DNA from: G965197715 sp965247615
Lineage (GTDB): Bacteria; Chloroflexota; Dehalococcoidia; Lucifugimonadales; UBA1127
Length of the DNA: 64,000 bases
Direction: 5' to 3'
NCBI GenBank assembly: GCA_965247615.1
Contig: OZ252022.1
Span: forward strand, 1,488,001 to 1,552,000
The notes beneath the pieces are model-generated. The model worked only from the letters and a program-made list of their open reading frames with translations, was not told where the DNA came from and ran no database searches. The position numbers and the translations under genes are program-made. Positions 52,527 to 61,555 of this stretch are shown piece by piece (position 1 is the first letter of the stretch; the number at the start of each line of letters is the position of its first letter).

Positions 52527-53285
52527 CTACTCTGGACGTGCTATCCGGTTGATTATCCCAGCGAGATATCCGGCCCCAAAGCCGTTGTCGATGTTCACGA
52601 CAGCCACACCAGGGGCGCAGCTATTGAGCATGGCCAGGAGGGGAGCCAGCCCTTGGAAGCTTGCGCCATATCCGATGCTGGTCGGAACGGCGATGACGGG
52701 GGCGGAGACGAGTCCTCCAACTAGGCTCGGAAGGGCGCCCTCCATACCCGCCACCACCACGATGGCCCGTGCTTTCTGCAACTGGCCAACTCTGTCCAGC
52801 AGCCGGTGGACCCCGGCGACGCCCACATCTTGTATCTGCTCCACGGCCGAGTCCAAGAGCCCGGCAGTCACTACTGCTTCCTCGGCTACGGGCAGGTCGG
52901 CCGTGCCGGCGCTGACCACTATCACTCCAGTGGTCAGGACCTTTGCCTCGCGGCGGTCCACGACTATTGCTCGGGAGCTCTCGTAGTAGTGGGCATCGGG
53001 GGCGTCCCTAACGACCAGTTCGTATGACTCAGGGCTTGCGCGGGTAACCAAGAGCCTGTCGCTCTGCGCCAGCAGGCGCTGGGCAATAGTCGCAATCTGA
53101 CTCGGCGTCTTACCCAGGCCGAACACGACCTCGGGGAAGCCCTTGCGCAAAGACCGGTGGTGGTCCACCTGAGCAAACCCGATGTCCTCGAAGGGCAGTC
53201 GTCGCAGCTCGTCCAGGGCTGAATCGACAGTGACCTCGCCGCTCTGTACGCGAAGGAGGAGTTGAGACAATCGTTGGACGTCCAT
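52527..53285 (-). CDS. larB: LarB-type pyridinium-3,5-biscarboxylic acid mononucleotide synthase
   Basis: 252 residues from ATG 53285 with AAGGGAG upstream. LarB carboxylates and hydrolyses NaAD, the first step to the nickel-pincer nucleotide of lactate racemase-type enzymes. The C-terminal AIR-carboxylase-like half is seen in VVSAGTADLPVAEEAVVTAGLL, AIVVVAGMEGALPSLVGGLV and VPTSIGYGASFQGLAPLLAMLNSCAPGVAVVNIDNGFGAG, the N-terminal half in FEDIGFAQVDHHRSLRKGFPEVVFG. LarC, LarE and a lactate racemase are not in this window. Confidence 0.92.
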   Translation of the reverse strand: MDVQRLSQLLLRVQSGEVTVDSALDELRRLPFEDIGFAQVDHHRSLRKGFPEVVFGLGKTPSQIATIAQRLLAQSDRLLVTRASPESYELVVRDAPDAHYYESSRAIVVDRREAKVLTTGVIVVSAGTADLPVAEEAVVTAGLLDSAVEQIQDVGVAGVHRLLDRVGQLQKARAIVVVAGMEGALPSLVGGLVSAPVIAVPTSIGYGASFQGLAPLLAMLNSCAPGVAVVNIDNGFGAGYLAGIINRIARPE

Positions 53286-53313
53286 GCACTCCCTTGGGTG
53301 TGGATGATCACGC

Positions 53314-53319
53314 ATTATA
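53314..53319 (-). promoter_or_regulatory. -10 box (TATAAT) for larB
   Basis: Perfect TATAAT on the minus strand about 28 nt before the larB start. The -35 is not clear. Confidence 0.45.
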
Positions 53320-53375
53320 GCGTGCCTTGGTGAGGGACCGTGTCACCCATAGTCCGCTCAGCGGGTCCCAACGCG

Positions 53376-53404
53376 TTGACTGGCCTCACGCGGGAACCTA
53401 TACT
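53376..53404 (+). promoter_or_regulatory. Promoter of dnaN
   Basis: TTGACT (53376-53381), 17 bp, TATACT (53399-53404). It gives a leader of about 22 nt before ATG 53433 and lies back to back with the larB -10. Confidence 0.75.
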
Positions 53405-53432
53405 GACGACAACTTTCCGGGGGTATCAGAGC

Positions 53433-54557
53433 ATGCGTCTCGCTTGTCTCCAAGACACGTTGGACAAGGGTCTCGGGATCGTGAGCCGGGCCGTGGCTAG
53501 TCGGACCACTCTTCCCATCACGCAGAACATACTGCTCCAGACGGACCAGGGGAGGCTGAGGCTTTCAGCGACAAACCTGGAGCTAGCCATCAGTACTTGG
53601 GTTGGCGCAAAGATAGAGGAGGAGGGCGCCATCACCGTTCCGGCTCGGCTTCTCACCGAGTTTGTGAGCTCTCTTCCACAGGAGACCATCGACGTGGAGG
53701 CCGTAGCCCATCCCTACGCGCTGCGCCTCACGTGTGCCAACAACCAGGCCCGTATCATTGGCACCGAGCCCGAAGAGTTTCCTCCTCTGCCTACGGTAGA
53801 GGGCGGTGTTACCGCCATGTTGAATCCAAAGGCGCTGCGGAACGCCATCTCCCAGGTGGTCTTCGCCGTGGCGACCGAGGACTCCCGGCCGGTGCTGACC
53901 GGCATCAAGGTCGAGCTGGAGAACGAGAAGTTCACCTTCGCCGCAGCCGACGGGTTCCGGCTCGCCGTTCATCGCGGGGAGCTTGCGCAGGGGGTCTCCG
54001 AGCCCGTCCACGCTATCATCCCCGCTCGGGCCTTCTCAGAGCTTGGCCGGCTTCTGGGGGACCAGGAGCAGCCGGTGGAGATGCTGCTCGACGCGACCAA
54101 GGGTCAGGTTCTGTTCCGGCTGAAGGATGCGGAGGTCATCTCACAGCTCATCCAGGGCACCTTCCCCAACTATGCGCAACTCTTGCCTGAGAGCTATACC
54201 ACACGGGCGTCCCTGCCTGTTCAGGAGTTTCTGCGGGCAACGCGCACGTCGTCCATCTTCGCTCGAGACAGTAGTGGCATTGTGAGGCTCCACGTCCGGC
54301 CGGGTGAGGAGGGCACGCTTCAGGTGGTGGCTCGAGCCGAGGAGGTGGGGGAGAACAACACGGACTTGGGGGCTGAGGTTGAAGGGGAGGAGGCCAAGGT
54401 AGCGTTCAATGGCAAGTATCTGCTGGACGTCTTGGGCGCAATCTCCGAGGAAAGGGTGTTCCTAGAAGTGACCACACCCTCCAGTCCCGGCGTCCTGCGG
54501 CCCGTGAGCTCGGACAGCTACGTCAACGTCATCATGCCCATGTTCGTGCAGTGGTGA
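53433..54557 (+). CDS. dnaN: DNA polymerase III beta clamp
   Basis: 374 residues from ATG 53433. The sliding clamp tethers the replicase to DNA and recruits repair factors. Three clamp domains are seen: domain 1 with LACLQDTLDKGLGIVSRAVASRTTLPITQNILLQT and LRLSATNLELAISTWV; domain 2 with VVFAVATEDSRPVLTGIKVEL and AADGFRLAVHRGEL; domain 3 ending in SDSYVNVIMPMFVQW, close to the canonical MPMR end, with Met-Phe-Val instead. Full length. The gene is not next to dnaA or recF in this window. Confidence 0.95.
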   Translation: MRLACLQDTLDKGLGIVSRAVASRTTLPITQNILLQTDQGRLRLSATNLELAISTWVGAKIEEEGAITVPARLLTEFVSSLPQETIDVEAVAHPYALRLTCANNQARIIGTEPEEFPPLPTVEGGVTAMLNPKALRNAISQVVFAVATEDSRPVLTGIKVELENEKFTFAAADGFRLAVHRGELAQGVSEPVHAIIPARAFSELGRLLGDQEQPVEMLLDATKGQVLFRLKDAEVISQLIQGTFPNYAQLLPESYTTRASLPVQEFLRATRTSSIFARDSSGIVRLHVRPGEEGTLQVVARAEEVGENNTDLGAEVEGEEAKVAFNGKYLLDVLGAISEERVFLEVTTPSSPGVLRPVSSDSYVNVIMPMFVQW

Positions 54558-54809
54558 TGTGGGTCGCACTATCCCCTTCGCTGCTAGGGATGCGCCTCTG
54601 GACGGTTGATAAGGGACCTGTTTGGCCTTCAGCCAGATTGAGATAGATCCGCAACGTCCTCAGGCACGGACAAGGCACGTTCCCAGGCTGCCACGCGGCC
54701 CAAGCCCCAGCACAGCCCGACTGACATAAGTGTACGTTGCTCGCTTGGATGTCTCCGTCGCTTTGCCCTTTGGCCCAATGCGTGCGACGTCACGTGCCAT
54801 GGCTTGTGG

Positions 54810-55685
54810 CTAACTTCCGGTTGTCGCGCTGAGGCCGATGACACCTGCCATCGTAATCGCGATGCCCAGTGCTTGGATGCGCGCAGGACGTTCGTGGAGG
54901 AAGAGCCAGGCCAATGACATGGTGACGATCGGGTGTGCAGCCGAGATTGGGGCGACGATGAAGACGGACCCGGTCGAGACGCCGATCGTATAGGCGATGA
55001 AGGCGAAGGAATCTAGCAGGCCCGCAGCAGCTACTATTCCTCGGCTGCCCTTCCCTGGCCAGCTCACCGGTGCTCTCTGAGCTAGAGCGACGAATAGGAG
55101 AAGGGCAAGGGTGAAGACCTTGGAGACCAAAATCGCCAATATGGGGGTCGTGGCCAAGCTGAGTGGCTTGATCAGGGCTGCGGCCATCCCGATGGTGAGC
55201 ATGGCGCCAACGCCGTACCAGAACCCGGTCTGCCCGCTCCCCCTCGTTGTGCCGCGCGCAGAGAGCATCAAAATGCCGCAGGTGATGGCGCCAATGATTC
55301 CCCACTGTGGCGGTGCTACGACCTCGCCGAGCAGCAACCATGCCAGCAAGACGGAAACGGCCAGCCACGCTGAGGCCACGGCGGTCACGACGGACACCTT
55401 GCCTATGGCAAGGCCCCGATAGTAGACAAGATAGGCTGCGGCGATGGTGAATCCTACCGCCGGCCCGAGCCACGCGGCGGTGCTCAGGTCCGCCGTCCTG
55501 TCGACCTTCTGGAACGCCGCCTGCGCTGCGAGAATCACCGTGGGCAGTGCCAGGCCCGTGAACTGGACGTAGAAGGCAGTTGAAAGGCTACCAATCCGAA
55601 CGGAGGATTGTCGGCCGAGAAAGTCCCCCACTCCCCACGACACAAGGCTCAGGAAGCCCCAGAGCATGTCGGCCCGGATGGGCAA
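54810..55685 (-). CDS. DMT-superfamily (EamA) transporter
   Basis: About 291 residues from TTG 55685, or 285 from ATG 55667 (MLWGFLSLVSWG); the Shine-Dalgarno-like GGGGGA fits the TTG only loosely. Ten hydrophobic helices arranged as two five-helix EamA repeats, with LVYYRGLAIGKVSVVTAVASAWLAVSVLLAWLLLGE ending repeat 1 and VSTGSVFIVAPISAAHPIVTMSLAWLFLHER in repeat 2. Exports or imports small metabolites; substrate unknown. It starts 19 bp after the aminopeptidase stop on the same strand and is likely in the same operon. Confidence 0.85.
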   Translation of the reverse strand: MPIRADMLWGFLSLVSWGVGDFLGRQSSVRIGSLSTAFYVQFTGLALPTVILAAQAAFQKVDRTADLSTAAWLGPAVGFTIAAAYLVYYRGLAIGKVSVVTAVASAWLAVSVLLAWLLLGEVVAPPQWGIIGAITCGILMLSARGTTRGSGQTGFWYGVGAMLTIGMAAALIKPLSLATTPILAILVSKVFTLALLLFVALAQRAPVSWPGKGSRGIVAAAGLLDSFAFIAYTIGVSTGSVFIVAPISAAHPIVTMSLAWLFLHERPARIQALGIAITMAGVIGLSATTGS

Positions 55686-55704
55686 CTGCTGCAGCGTCCC
55701 CCAG

Positions 55705-58308
55705 CTACTGGGAGCCGAACCACGCTGCCAGGTCAGCGCGGTTGCGGTCCAGCCAGCGGACGTTCAGGCCGATGCGCTCCAGCGACTGTTGGATTGTGCG
55801 TGTTGCTGCGGGCACCGGGTGTGCTTCAAAGAAACTACGCACGTCCTCCTGTTCCTGCGTCGTCGTGAAGGTGCCAGTGATGGAGACCAGACGCATGATG
55901 CCAAAGCCGCCGCTGCCGTAGCGCCGGTCGAACTCGGGCCAGTTGTCCTTGAGGAACTGCCAGGCCAGCGCCTTGCCGATGCGGTTGCCCGCCACTGCCG
56001 AGATCAGGGAGATAGTGTCCTGGGAGCGAATCTCTTCAGAGAGGGCCAGCTCTAGGGTGCTCCGCAAGAGCTCGGGTTGCTGGAATCTCCCCATGGCCAT
56101 GTGCAGCCGCACTCGCTCCTCCTGGAGGGTCGTCTGATTGGCCATGTCCCGCAACCTCTGGTGGGTTGGGGCGTCACCGACTTGGGCAGACAGGGCGTAG
56201 ACCACGGCTCGCAGGTCTGGAGCCAGCGACGATGGTTGGTCCAGTGCTGCCGTAAAGCGGCGCTGGGCCTCCGTGAGCGTGTCTATGTCGCCGAAGAATC
56301 CCAGCCCTCCCAGGACGGTGCTGCGCAGGAGAGATTGCAGGTGCCCTTCGCCGGCGCCGGCGTCCCAGCCCACGCGCTGCACCACGGGAGTCAGTAGCTC
56401 CCGGACCAGGGCATGGAATTGGGGAAGGAAAGGCTCTGCGGTCAGCAGATTGCCCAGCTGACGGAGGTTTCCCGCCAGATCGCTCCACAGAGAGTACTCC
56501 GTTTCATTCTTGTAGGCCTGTGCCAGGGTGAGAAACTGGGTGGCCGGGAGCAGGCCCGCCCGCGCCAGGGCGTAGGCGTCGTTCTCCAGTCCAAGCCGAT
56601 CGGCGGCAGGCATGTCAAGACTCTCAATGGCGGGAATGAAGCGGTCCCACTCCCGGGGCTGATAGTTCACGCGATAGAACCCGGTTTGGGCAGCGTTCAC
56701 CTTGACCCACGCGCTGTCGTCTACGGCAGGGCGTGCGGACTCCAGAATCAGGCTGCTCTCACGCTGGTCCAGGAGCAGACGGTCGGCGCTGGACGCTCCC
56801 TCACCGGTCACGCTGACGGGGACCTGCCACAGCGCCGGGTCGGGCGACTGTGCAGGGTCAGCGTCGTAGAGGAAGCGTTGCTGCGAAAGGTGAAGCCGGA
56901 GCTGCTCGCCTTCCCGCTCGACCGCGGTCTCAAGGACGGGGTATCCCATCTGAAGGGTCCAGCTCTCCATCAGCGACGTCACCGGTTGCCCCGACGCCTC
57001 CTGCAGAGCGCTCCAAAGGTCAGCGCCCCGGGCGTTGCCGTACTTGTGGGCGTCCAGGTAGCTGTGGAGCCCGGCTCGGAAGGTCTCCTCGCCGAGGAAC
57101 TGCTCGAGCATTCGGAGGATGGAGGCGCCCTTGCTGTAGCTGATGGCGTCGAAGAGCTGACTGACCTCAGCGGGGTCGCGCACCGGTTGCTCGATTGGGT
57201 GCGAGTTGCGAAGCCCGTCCAGGGAGAGGCCGGGGACCAGGTCTTCAATGATGAACTGCGTCCACATCTCCCACTCTGGGAACAGGTGGTCCACGGCCTT
57301 GGTGCCCATCCAGGACGCGAAACTTTCGTTGAGCCAGAGGTCGTTCCACCACTCCATGGTGACCAGGTCACCAAACCACATGTGGGCCATTTCGTGGGCG
57401 ACGACTTCGGCAACGCGCTGCCGAGTGCCCGCCGCCGAGTTTTGCGGATCGACCAGTAGGGCGGTCTCGCGGTAGGTGATGGCGCCCCAGTTCTCCATGG
57501 CCCCGGCGGCGAAGTCTGGGGCCGCGATGTGGTCGAGCTTGGGCAGCGGATAGGGTATGCCGAAGTAATCGTTGAAGTAGCCCAGCAGCCTCACCGCAGT
57601 CTCCAGGGCAAATCGCCCCTGCTCCGCCTTTCCGGGAGTGGTCCAGACGCGTACGAGCGTGCCTCCAGGCGCCGTCGCCTCCACGGACTCGAACTCCCCG
57701 ACCAGGAAAGCCAAGAGGTAAGTGGACATAACCGGCGTTTCCGTGAAGATCACGCGCTTGAGGCCGGGGGCGTCCACCTGCTCACTCTCGACGGGAGTGT
57801 TGCAGATGGCCGTGAGGTGATCGGGAATAACCAGGGTTACCTGAAAGGTTGCCTTGAGGGCTGGCTCGTCCCAGCATGGAAAGGCCCGGCGAGCGTCGGT
57901 TGACTCGAATTGGGTCGTGGCCAAGAATCGCTCCGGGCCGCCCGGCGGCGTGTAGCGGCTGCGGTAGAACCCCTGAAGCCGATCGTTGAGGGTACCGGTG
58001 AACTGCAGCTCAAGGGTAGCCTGGCCTTCGGGAAGCGGGGACGCAAATTCCAGCGTGAGGGTTTCAGTGCTCTCGTCGAGGTTGATGCTGTCCGCGGTTG
58101 TCACGCCGCCGTCCGCCTGGATTCTCGATGCCGACTGTACGCCAAGCTCCACGGCGTTGAGGACGATCCGCGACGTGGGCTCCGTGACTTCGATGTCCAC
58201 CTGCTCCTGACCGCTGAAGGTGAAGGAGTCCAGGTCCGGCCACAGAGTGATGCGGTACCTTAGGGGACGGACGTTAGTTGGAAGCAACGAGAACTCTGAA
58301 TCGGGCAT
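55705..58308 (-). CDS. M1-family zinc aminopeptidase
   Basis: 867 residues with GAGAGGGAGAAG before ATG 58308. It removes N-terminal residues from peptides. The exopeptidase motif GAMENWGAI lies near residue 270, the zinc motif HEMAHMWFGD about 35 residues later, with the third ligand Glu in WLNESFASWMG. The long C-terminal ERAP1-like helical domain (LAGNLRQLGNLLTAEPFLPQFHA onwards) is present, as in eukaryote-like M1 enzymes. No signal peptide, so cytoplasmic. It is the first gene of a leftward pair with the EamA transporter. Confidence 0.95.
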   Translation of the reverse strand: MPDSEFSLLPTNVRPLRYRITLWPDLDSFTFSGQEQVDIEVTEPTSRIVLNAVELGVQSASRIQADGGVTTADSINLDESTETLTLEFASPLPEGQATLELQFTGTLNDRLQGFYRSRYTPPGGPERFLATTQFESTDARRAFPCWDEPALKATFQVTLVIPDHLTAICNTPVESEQVDAPGLKRVIFTETPVMSTYLLAFLVGEFESVEATAPGGTLVRVWTTPGKAEQGRFALETAVRLLGYFNDYFGIPYPLPKLDHIAAPDFAAGAMENWGAITYRETALLVDPQNSAAGTRQRVAEVVAHEMAHMWFGDLVTMEWWNDLWLNESFASWMGTKAVDHLFPEWEMWTQFIIEDLVPGLSLDGLRNSHPIEQPVRDPAEVSQLFDAISYSKGASILRMLEQFLGEETFRAGLHSYLDAHKYGNARGADLWSALQEASGQPVTSLMESWTLQMGYPVLETAVEREGEQLRLHLSQQRFLYDADPAQSPDPALWQVPVSVTGEGASSADRLLLDQRESSLILESARPAVDDSAWVKVNAAQTGFYRVNYQPREWDRFIPAIESLDMPAADRLGLENDAYALARAGLLPATQFLTLAQAYKNETEYSLWSDLAGNLRQLGNLLTAEPFLPQFHALVRELLTPVVQRVGWDAGAGEGHLQSLLRSTVLGGLGFFGDIDTLTEAQRRFTAALDQPSSLAPDLRAVVYALSAQVGDAPTHQRLRDMANQTTLQEERVRLHMAMGRFQQPELLRSTLELALSEEIRSQDTISLISAVAGNRIGKALAWQFLKDNWPEFDRRYGSGGFGIMRLVSITGTFTTTQEQEDVRSFFEAHPVPAATRTIQQSLERIGLNVRWLDRNRADLAAWFGSQ

Positions 58309-58589
58309 CTTCTCCCTCTCAGTTAGGCGCAGTGGCTACAAGATGTCAGCAGGGTAGCATGGGGAGGGGACTTGCGTGAAGGAGCTTTGCCACACCCCTC
58401 GCTGGAGATGTGACCGTTTGGGCGAATGGGGTGCTCAAGCACCCCGAATCCCCCACCTACCGTTGGCTGGACCTGCCCACTGGTGAAGGCTCTCACGTGA
58501 CTGCTGACGGCTCGGCCTGCTTCACAGCCGGCGCCAAGAGGTCTTGCCGAGGGAGTTGGTTTGATTGTTCACGCCTGGTTGATTGTCGG

Positions 58590-58670
58590 TTACTTTTTTT
58601 CGCGGAAAAGTGAAGCTAGACGGATCTCGCGCAGATAGGGGACGATTAGATTGTTTGATTCTCGAGGCAT
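58590..58670 (-). CDS. 26-residue ORF with strong Shine-Dalgarno
   Basis: ATG 58670 is preceded by CAGGAGGTCGCC, an ideal ribosome-binding site. The peptide is MPRESNNLIVPYLREIRLAS followed by LFREKK. YLREIRLA recalls the start of region 1.2 in primary sigma factors (LYLREIG), but nothing else of a sigma factor follows. A TAGTAT -10 with TTGCCC at 18-bp spacing lies upstream on the minus strand. It may be a real micropeptide or the 5' end of a lost gene. Confidence 0.35.
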   Translation of the reverse strand: MPRESNNLIVPYLREIRLASLFREKK

Positions 58671-58874
58671 GGCGACCTCCTGGGCTTGTTTGGCGTGTTG
58701 AGGAGATACTAGCGCGTATGTACTCGAACGGGCAACGGACAGGTGGCACAGGGGGGGTGAGGAGGATGCCCCGCGCCGCGTGGATTCCCGCCTTCGGAGA
58801 CCTTTGCGTAACTCCCCGTGGAGGGCGAGGTTGTGAAGGTGTGACAGTTCCCGCCAACCTGCGGCCCCTCCCCT

Positions 58875-58900
58875 GGATTCCCGCTTTCGCGGGAATGACG
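58875..58900. repeat. REP-like palindrome
   Basis: CCCGCTTTCGCGGG with GGATT and AATGACG flanks, the same core as at 46255-46277, 46987-47001 and 61453-61477. Confidence 0.7.
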
Positions 58901-59094
58901 AAGTGGGGGGTGCGGGTTTGACGGGCGTGGCGCGGGAAGGACGGGGTTGGTGATGGCACACCCGGCGCCGGGGCGGGCGTTGTGCCGCCCAGGGCGGTGG
59001 GATATACTGGCGCCGACTTGCCTTGCGGTCCAACAGCCTCCAAGACCCGTCGCCGTGGGTTTTCTTCGACCGTGCACCATCCGGTGGAGGGGTA

Positions 59095-60363
59095 TTGAGC
59101 GGTACTCGTGTCGCCCGTGACATTGTCGTGCGGTTGGGCATGGCATTGCAGTACCCGGACTATCGCACCCTGTGGTACGCCAACGTATGCGGTGGGGCCG
59201 CGTCTTGGGCGCTTATCGTAGCCCGAGGGTGGCTGGTCTACGACATCTCGGGGTCCTCGGCGCTGGTGGGTCTGGCCACCTTTGCCGCCATGATTCCCCG
59301 CTTCTTCATTACGCCCTTCTCTGGGTACCTTGTGGACCGGTTCGACCGCCGCCGTGTTCTGGCGTGGACCTTCGCGCTCAACCTCATCCACAACCTGGTC
59401 CTGGCGGCGGTGGTCCTGGCGGGCCTGGTAGAGATATGGCACCTCCTGGTGCTTGCCCTTGTCAATGGAACGGCGCGCGCAACGCAGATGCCGGCATCGG
59501 GCTCTCTGATACCCAACCTCGTGCCGAGACATCACCTGCTTAACGCCATTGCCCTGAACTCAGCTACACAGCATGGGTCGCGGCTGGTGGGTCCCGCCGC
59601 CATTGCGCCTCTACTAGCTACGGTGGGCGCGGGTGGCGCCTTTCTTCTCTGCACAGTCTTTTACGCCGTGGGGCTCATCCTTGTGCTGCGTATCCATACG
59701 GAATCGCGCGGGGTCATTGACCGGTCGCGCGGGATGGGGCAAAACCTGCTCGCGGGGTTCTTCTACGTCTATCGGCATCCGCTGCTGCTCCCGCTGCTGC
59801 TGGTGGCTGTAGGGCACTGCGCCTTCACCATGTCCTTTGAGTCCGTCCTTCCAGTCATGTCACGAGTGAAGCTGGGTGCGGAAGGAGCGGGCTTCAGCTA
59901 TCTGATGATGGCCGTGGGTGGGGGAGCACTCGTGACGTCCCTTTACCTGGCCTCGGTCCAGAGCGACAAGAGCCGCGGACGGTTGCTGGTGATTCTGGGT
60001 ATGATCAGCGGCCTTGCCCCCATAGGGCTAGCGCTGTCTTTCAACCTCACCCTGGCCCTCATGGCCGCGACCGTTATGGGTGGCGTACAGGCAGGGTACA
60101 TGACCCTCTTCCATGTTGTTGTGCAGACTAACGTGCCCGACTCCATTCGCGGCCGCGCGAGCGCTATCAACAACCTTCACATCGGGGGCATGATGGCCAC
60201 CTTCAACCTTGTGAACGGTGTTGCCGCCGATTACATCTCGGGGCCCCTGGTGCTGGGACTAGGGGGCGCTGCTTTTGTGGCTGTCATGGGAACAAGCTTT
60301 GCTAGCTTGCACCTGAGGAACCTCTACGCTGCTCGACAGGATCCTGCAGTAGTCTTGGCGTAG
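59095..60363 (+). CDS. Major facilitator superfamily transporter
   Basis: 422 residues from TTG 59095, chosen because GGTGGAGG ends 4 nt upstream; the first membrane helix then begins near residue 20 (YRTLWYANVCGGAASWALIV). About 12 helices. PFSGYLVDRFDRRRVLAW after helix 2 is the MFS loop motif. The set-up (AALQYPDYR-like start, enterobactin-exporter/DHA3-like pattern) suggests an exporter. Substrate not known. It is 37 bp upstream of the cysteine-synthase gene and probably co-transcribed with it. Confidence 0.85.
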   Translation: MSGTRVARDIVVRLGMALQYPDYRTLWYANVCGGAASWALIVARGWLVYDISGSSALVGLATFAAMIPRFFITPFSGYLVDRFDRRRVLAWTFALNLIHNLVLAAVVLAGLVEIWHLLVLALVNGTARATQMPASGSLIPNLVPRHHLLNAIALNSATQHGSRLVGPAAIAPLLATVGAGGAFLLCTVFYAVGLILVLRIHTESRGVIDRSRGMGQNLLAGFFYVYRHPLLLPLLLVAVGHCAFTMSFESVLPVMSRVKLGAEGAGFSYLMMAVGGGALVTSLYLASVQSDKSRGRLLVILGMISGLAPIGLALSFNLTLALMAATVMGGVQAGYMTLFHVVVQTNVPDSIRGRASAINNLHIGGMMATFNLVNGVAADYISGPLVLGLGGAAFVAVMGTSFASLHLRNLYAARQDPAVVLA

Positions 60364-60400
60364 CCGCGTCATTCGGATCCGCCAACCCGGAGACCCCTGG

Positions 60401-61285
60401 TTGAGCTCATACGACATTCTCGATGCCATCGGGAACACCCCCCTGGTTGAGCTGCGCAATATTGGCGCCAAGCCGGGGGTGCGCATCTTCGGCAAGCTGG
60501 AAGGATGCAACCCCACTGGAAGCGTCAAGGACCGCGTGGCCCTGTACCTGGTACGCAAGGCCGAAGCTCAGCGGGGCCTGACTCCCGGCTACACGCTTGT
60601 GGAGGCCAGCACGGGCAATACGGCCCTATCGTTGGCGCTCATAGCCAAGCAGCGAGGCTACCGACTGAAAGTCGTGATGCCTCCGGCCGTGACGCCGGGG
60701 ATGGCGGAGCTCCTGGAGATTCTGGGCGCCCAGGTGGTTAGGCATGAATTCGTGGTTGGCATGAAGGGCGCCATTGAGCACGCCGTCCAGCTGGGCCAGG
60801 AGAAGGACCACCTCGCAGTGCGCCAGTTTCAAGATGATGCCAACGTTCAGGCGCACTATGAGACCACAGGTCCGGAGATTCTGGCAGCGCTGCCTGACGT
60901 AGATGCCTTTGTGGCAGGCATCGGCACCGGGGGAACAGTGATGGGCGTGGGAAGGCGCCTCAAAGAGCGCAATCGTGAAACCAAGGTCATTGGCGTCGCA
61001 CCCCGGCCCGGCGATGAGATTCAGGGGCTGCGGAGCATCGAACAGGGCTATACACCCCCGCTTCTAGACGAGAATCAGTTGGACGGGCGGTTCCTGGTGG
61101 ACACAGCGGCGAGCTTTGCGAGGATGAGGGAACTGCTCGAGAAGGAGGGACTCTTCGCAGGCCTCTCCTCAGGCGCCGTCCTCCATGCAGCCCTTCGAGT
61201 TGCTCAGCGTATGGACCGAGGGAACATCGTGGTGCTCCTGGCAGACACAGGTTGGCGTTACCTGCCTGCCTTTACTCTCCCATGA
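60401..61285 (+). CDS. Cysteine synthase family PLP enzyme
   Basis: 294 residues from TTG 60401 with CGGAGACC upstream. It makes cysteine from O-acetylserine (or a related beta-replacement). ILDAIGNTPLVELRNIG, then KLEGCNPTGSVKDRVALYLV with the PLP lysine, VEASTGNTALSLALIAKQRGY (the substrate-binding STGNT loop) and VAGIGTGGTVMGVGRRLKE (phosphate-binding Gly loop) are present. The C-terminal SSGAVLHAALRVAQRMDRGNIVVLLADTGWRY block matches CysK/CysM. CysM-type is possible; the sequence does not decide the sulfur donor. Confidence 0.92.
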   Translation: MSSYDILDAIGNTPLVELRNIGAKPGVRIFGKLEGCNPTGSVKDRVALYLVRKAEAQRGLTPGYTLVEASTGNTALSLALIAKQRGYRLKVVMPPAVTPGMAELLEILGAQVVRHEFVVGMKGAIEHAVQLGQEKDHLAVRQFQDDANVQAHYETTGPEILAALPDVDAFVAGIGTGGTVMGVGRRLKERNRETKVIGVAPRPGDEIQGLRSIEQGYTPPLLDENQLDGRFLVDTAASFARMRELLEKEGLFAGLSSGAVLHAALRVAQRMDRGNIVVLLADTGWRYLPAFTLP

Positions 61286-61519
61286 GAGCCTGTTCGGCTT
61301 TACCCAGCTCATGGGCCTCGACGGCGACCCCGACAACCGCGCGTGGTGGTAGGTCGCTGGCGCGACGGCCGTGTGGGGGAGGGTTGCGGCGGGGGTGGAG
61401 TAGGGAGGACGGGGTTGAGGAGGATGCACGGCTGTGGCCCGCCCGTCCCGTGGGTCCCCGCTTTCGCGGGAATGACGGTGGGTGGGCTCTCACTGGTATT
61501 GCGACGTCACTTGGGGTAC
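61286..61519. other. Repeat-bearing interval after the cysteine synthase gene
   Basis: The companion block appears inverted (GGTCGCTGGCGCGACGGCC, about 61351-61369), followed by a REP-like palindrome at 61453-61477. No gene is recognised. Confidence 0.6.
61453..61477. repeat. REP-like palindrome
   Basis: GGTCCCCGCTTTCGCGGG then AATGACG; same core as three other copies in the window. Confidence 0.7.
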
Positions 61520-61548
61520 TTGACAGAGACGTCTCGTGACCCTAGACT
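61520..61548 (+). promoter_or_regulatory. Promoter giving a leaderless transcript
   Basis: TTGACA (61520-61525), 17 bp, TAGACT (61543-61548). The ATG at 61556 begins only 7 nt after the -10, so the RNA should start at or next to the start codon. Confidence 0.65.
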
Positions 61549-61555
61549 CTCCCGT

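Larger units (their letters stand above)
58309..59094. other. Long intergenic region with REP-like element and a 26-codon ORF
   Basis: About 790 bp between divergent genes. It contains a small leftward ORF (58590-58670) and a repeat block at about 58730-58930 with GGAGACCTTTGCGTAAC and a palindromic core. ORFs spanning the repeat have no conserved content. TTTTTTT at 58594-58600 lies next to the stop of the small ORF. Confidence 0.55.
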
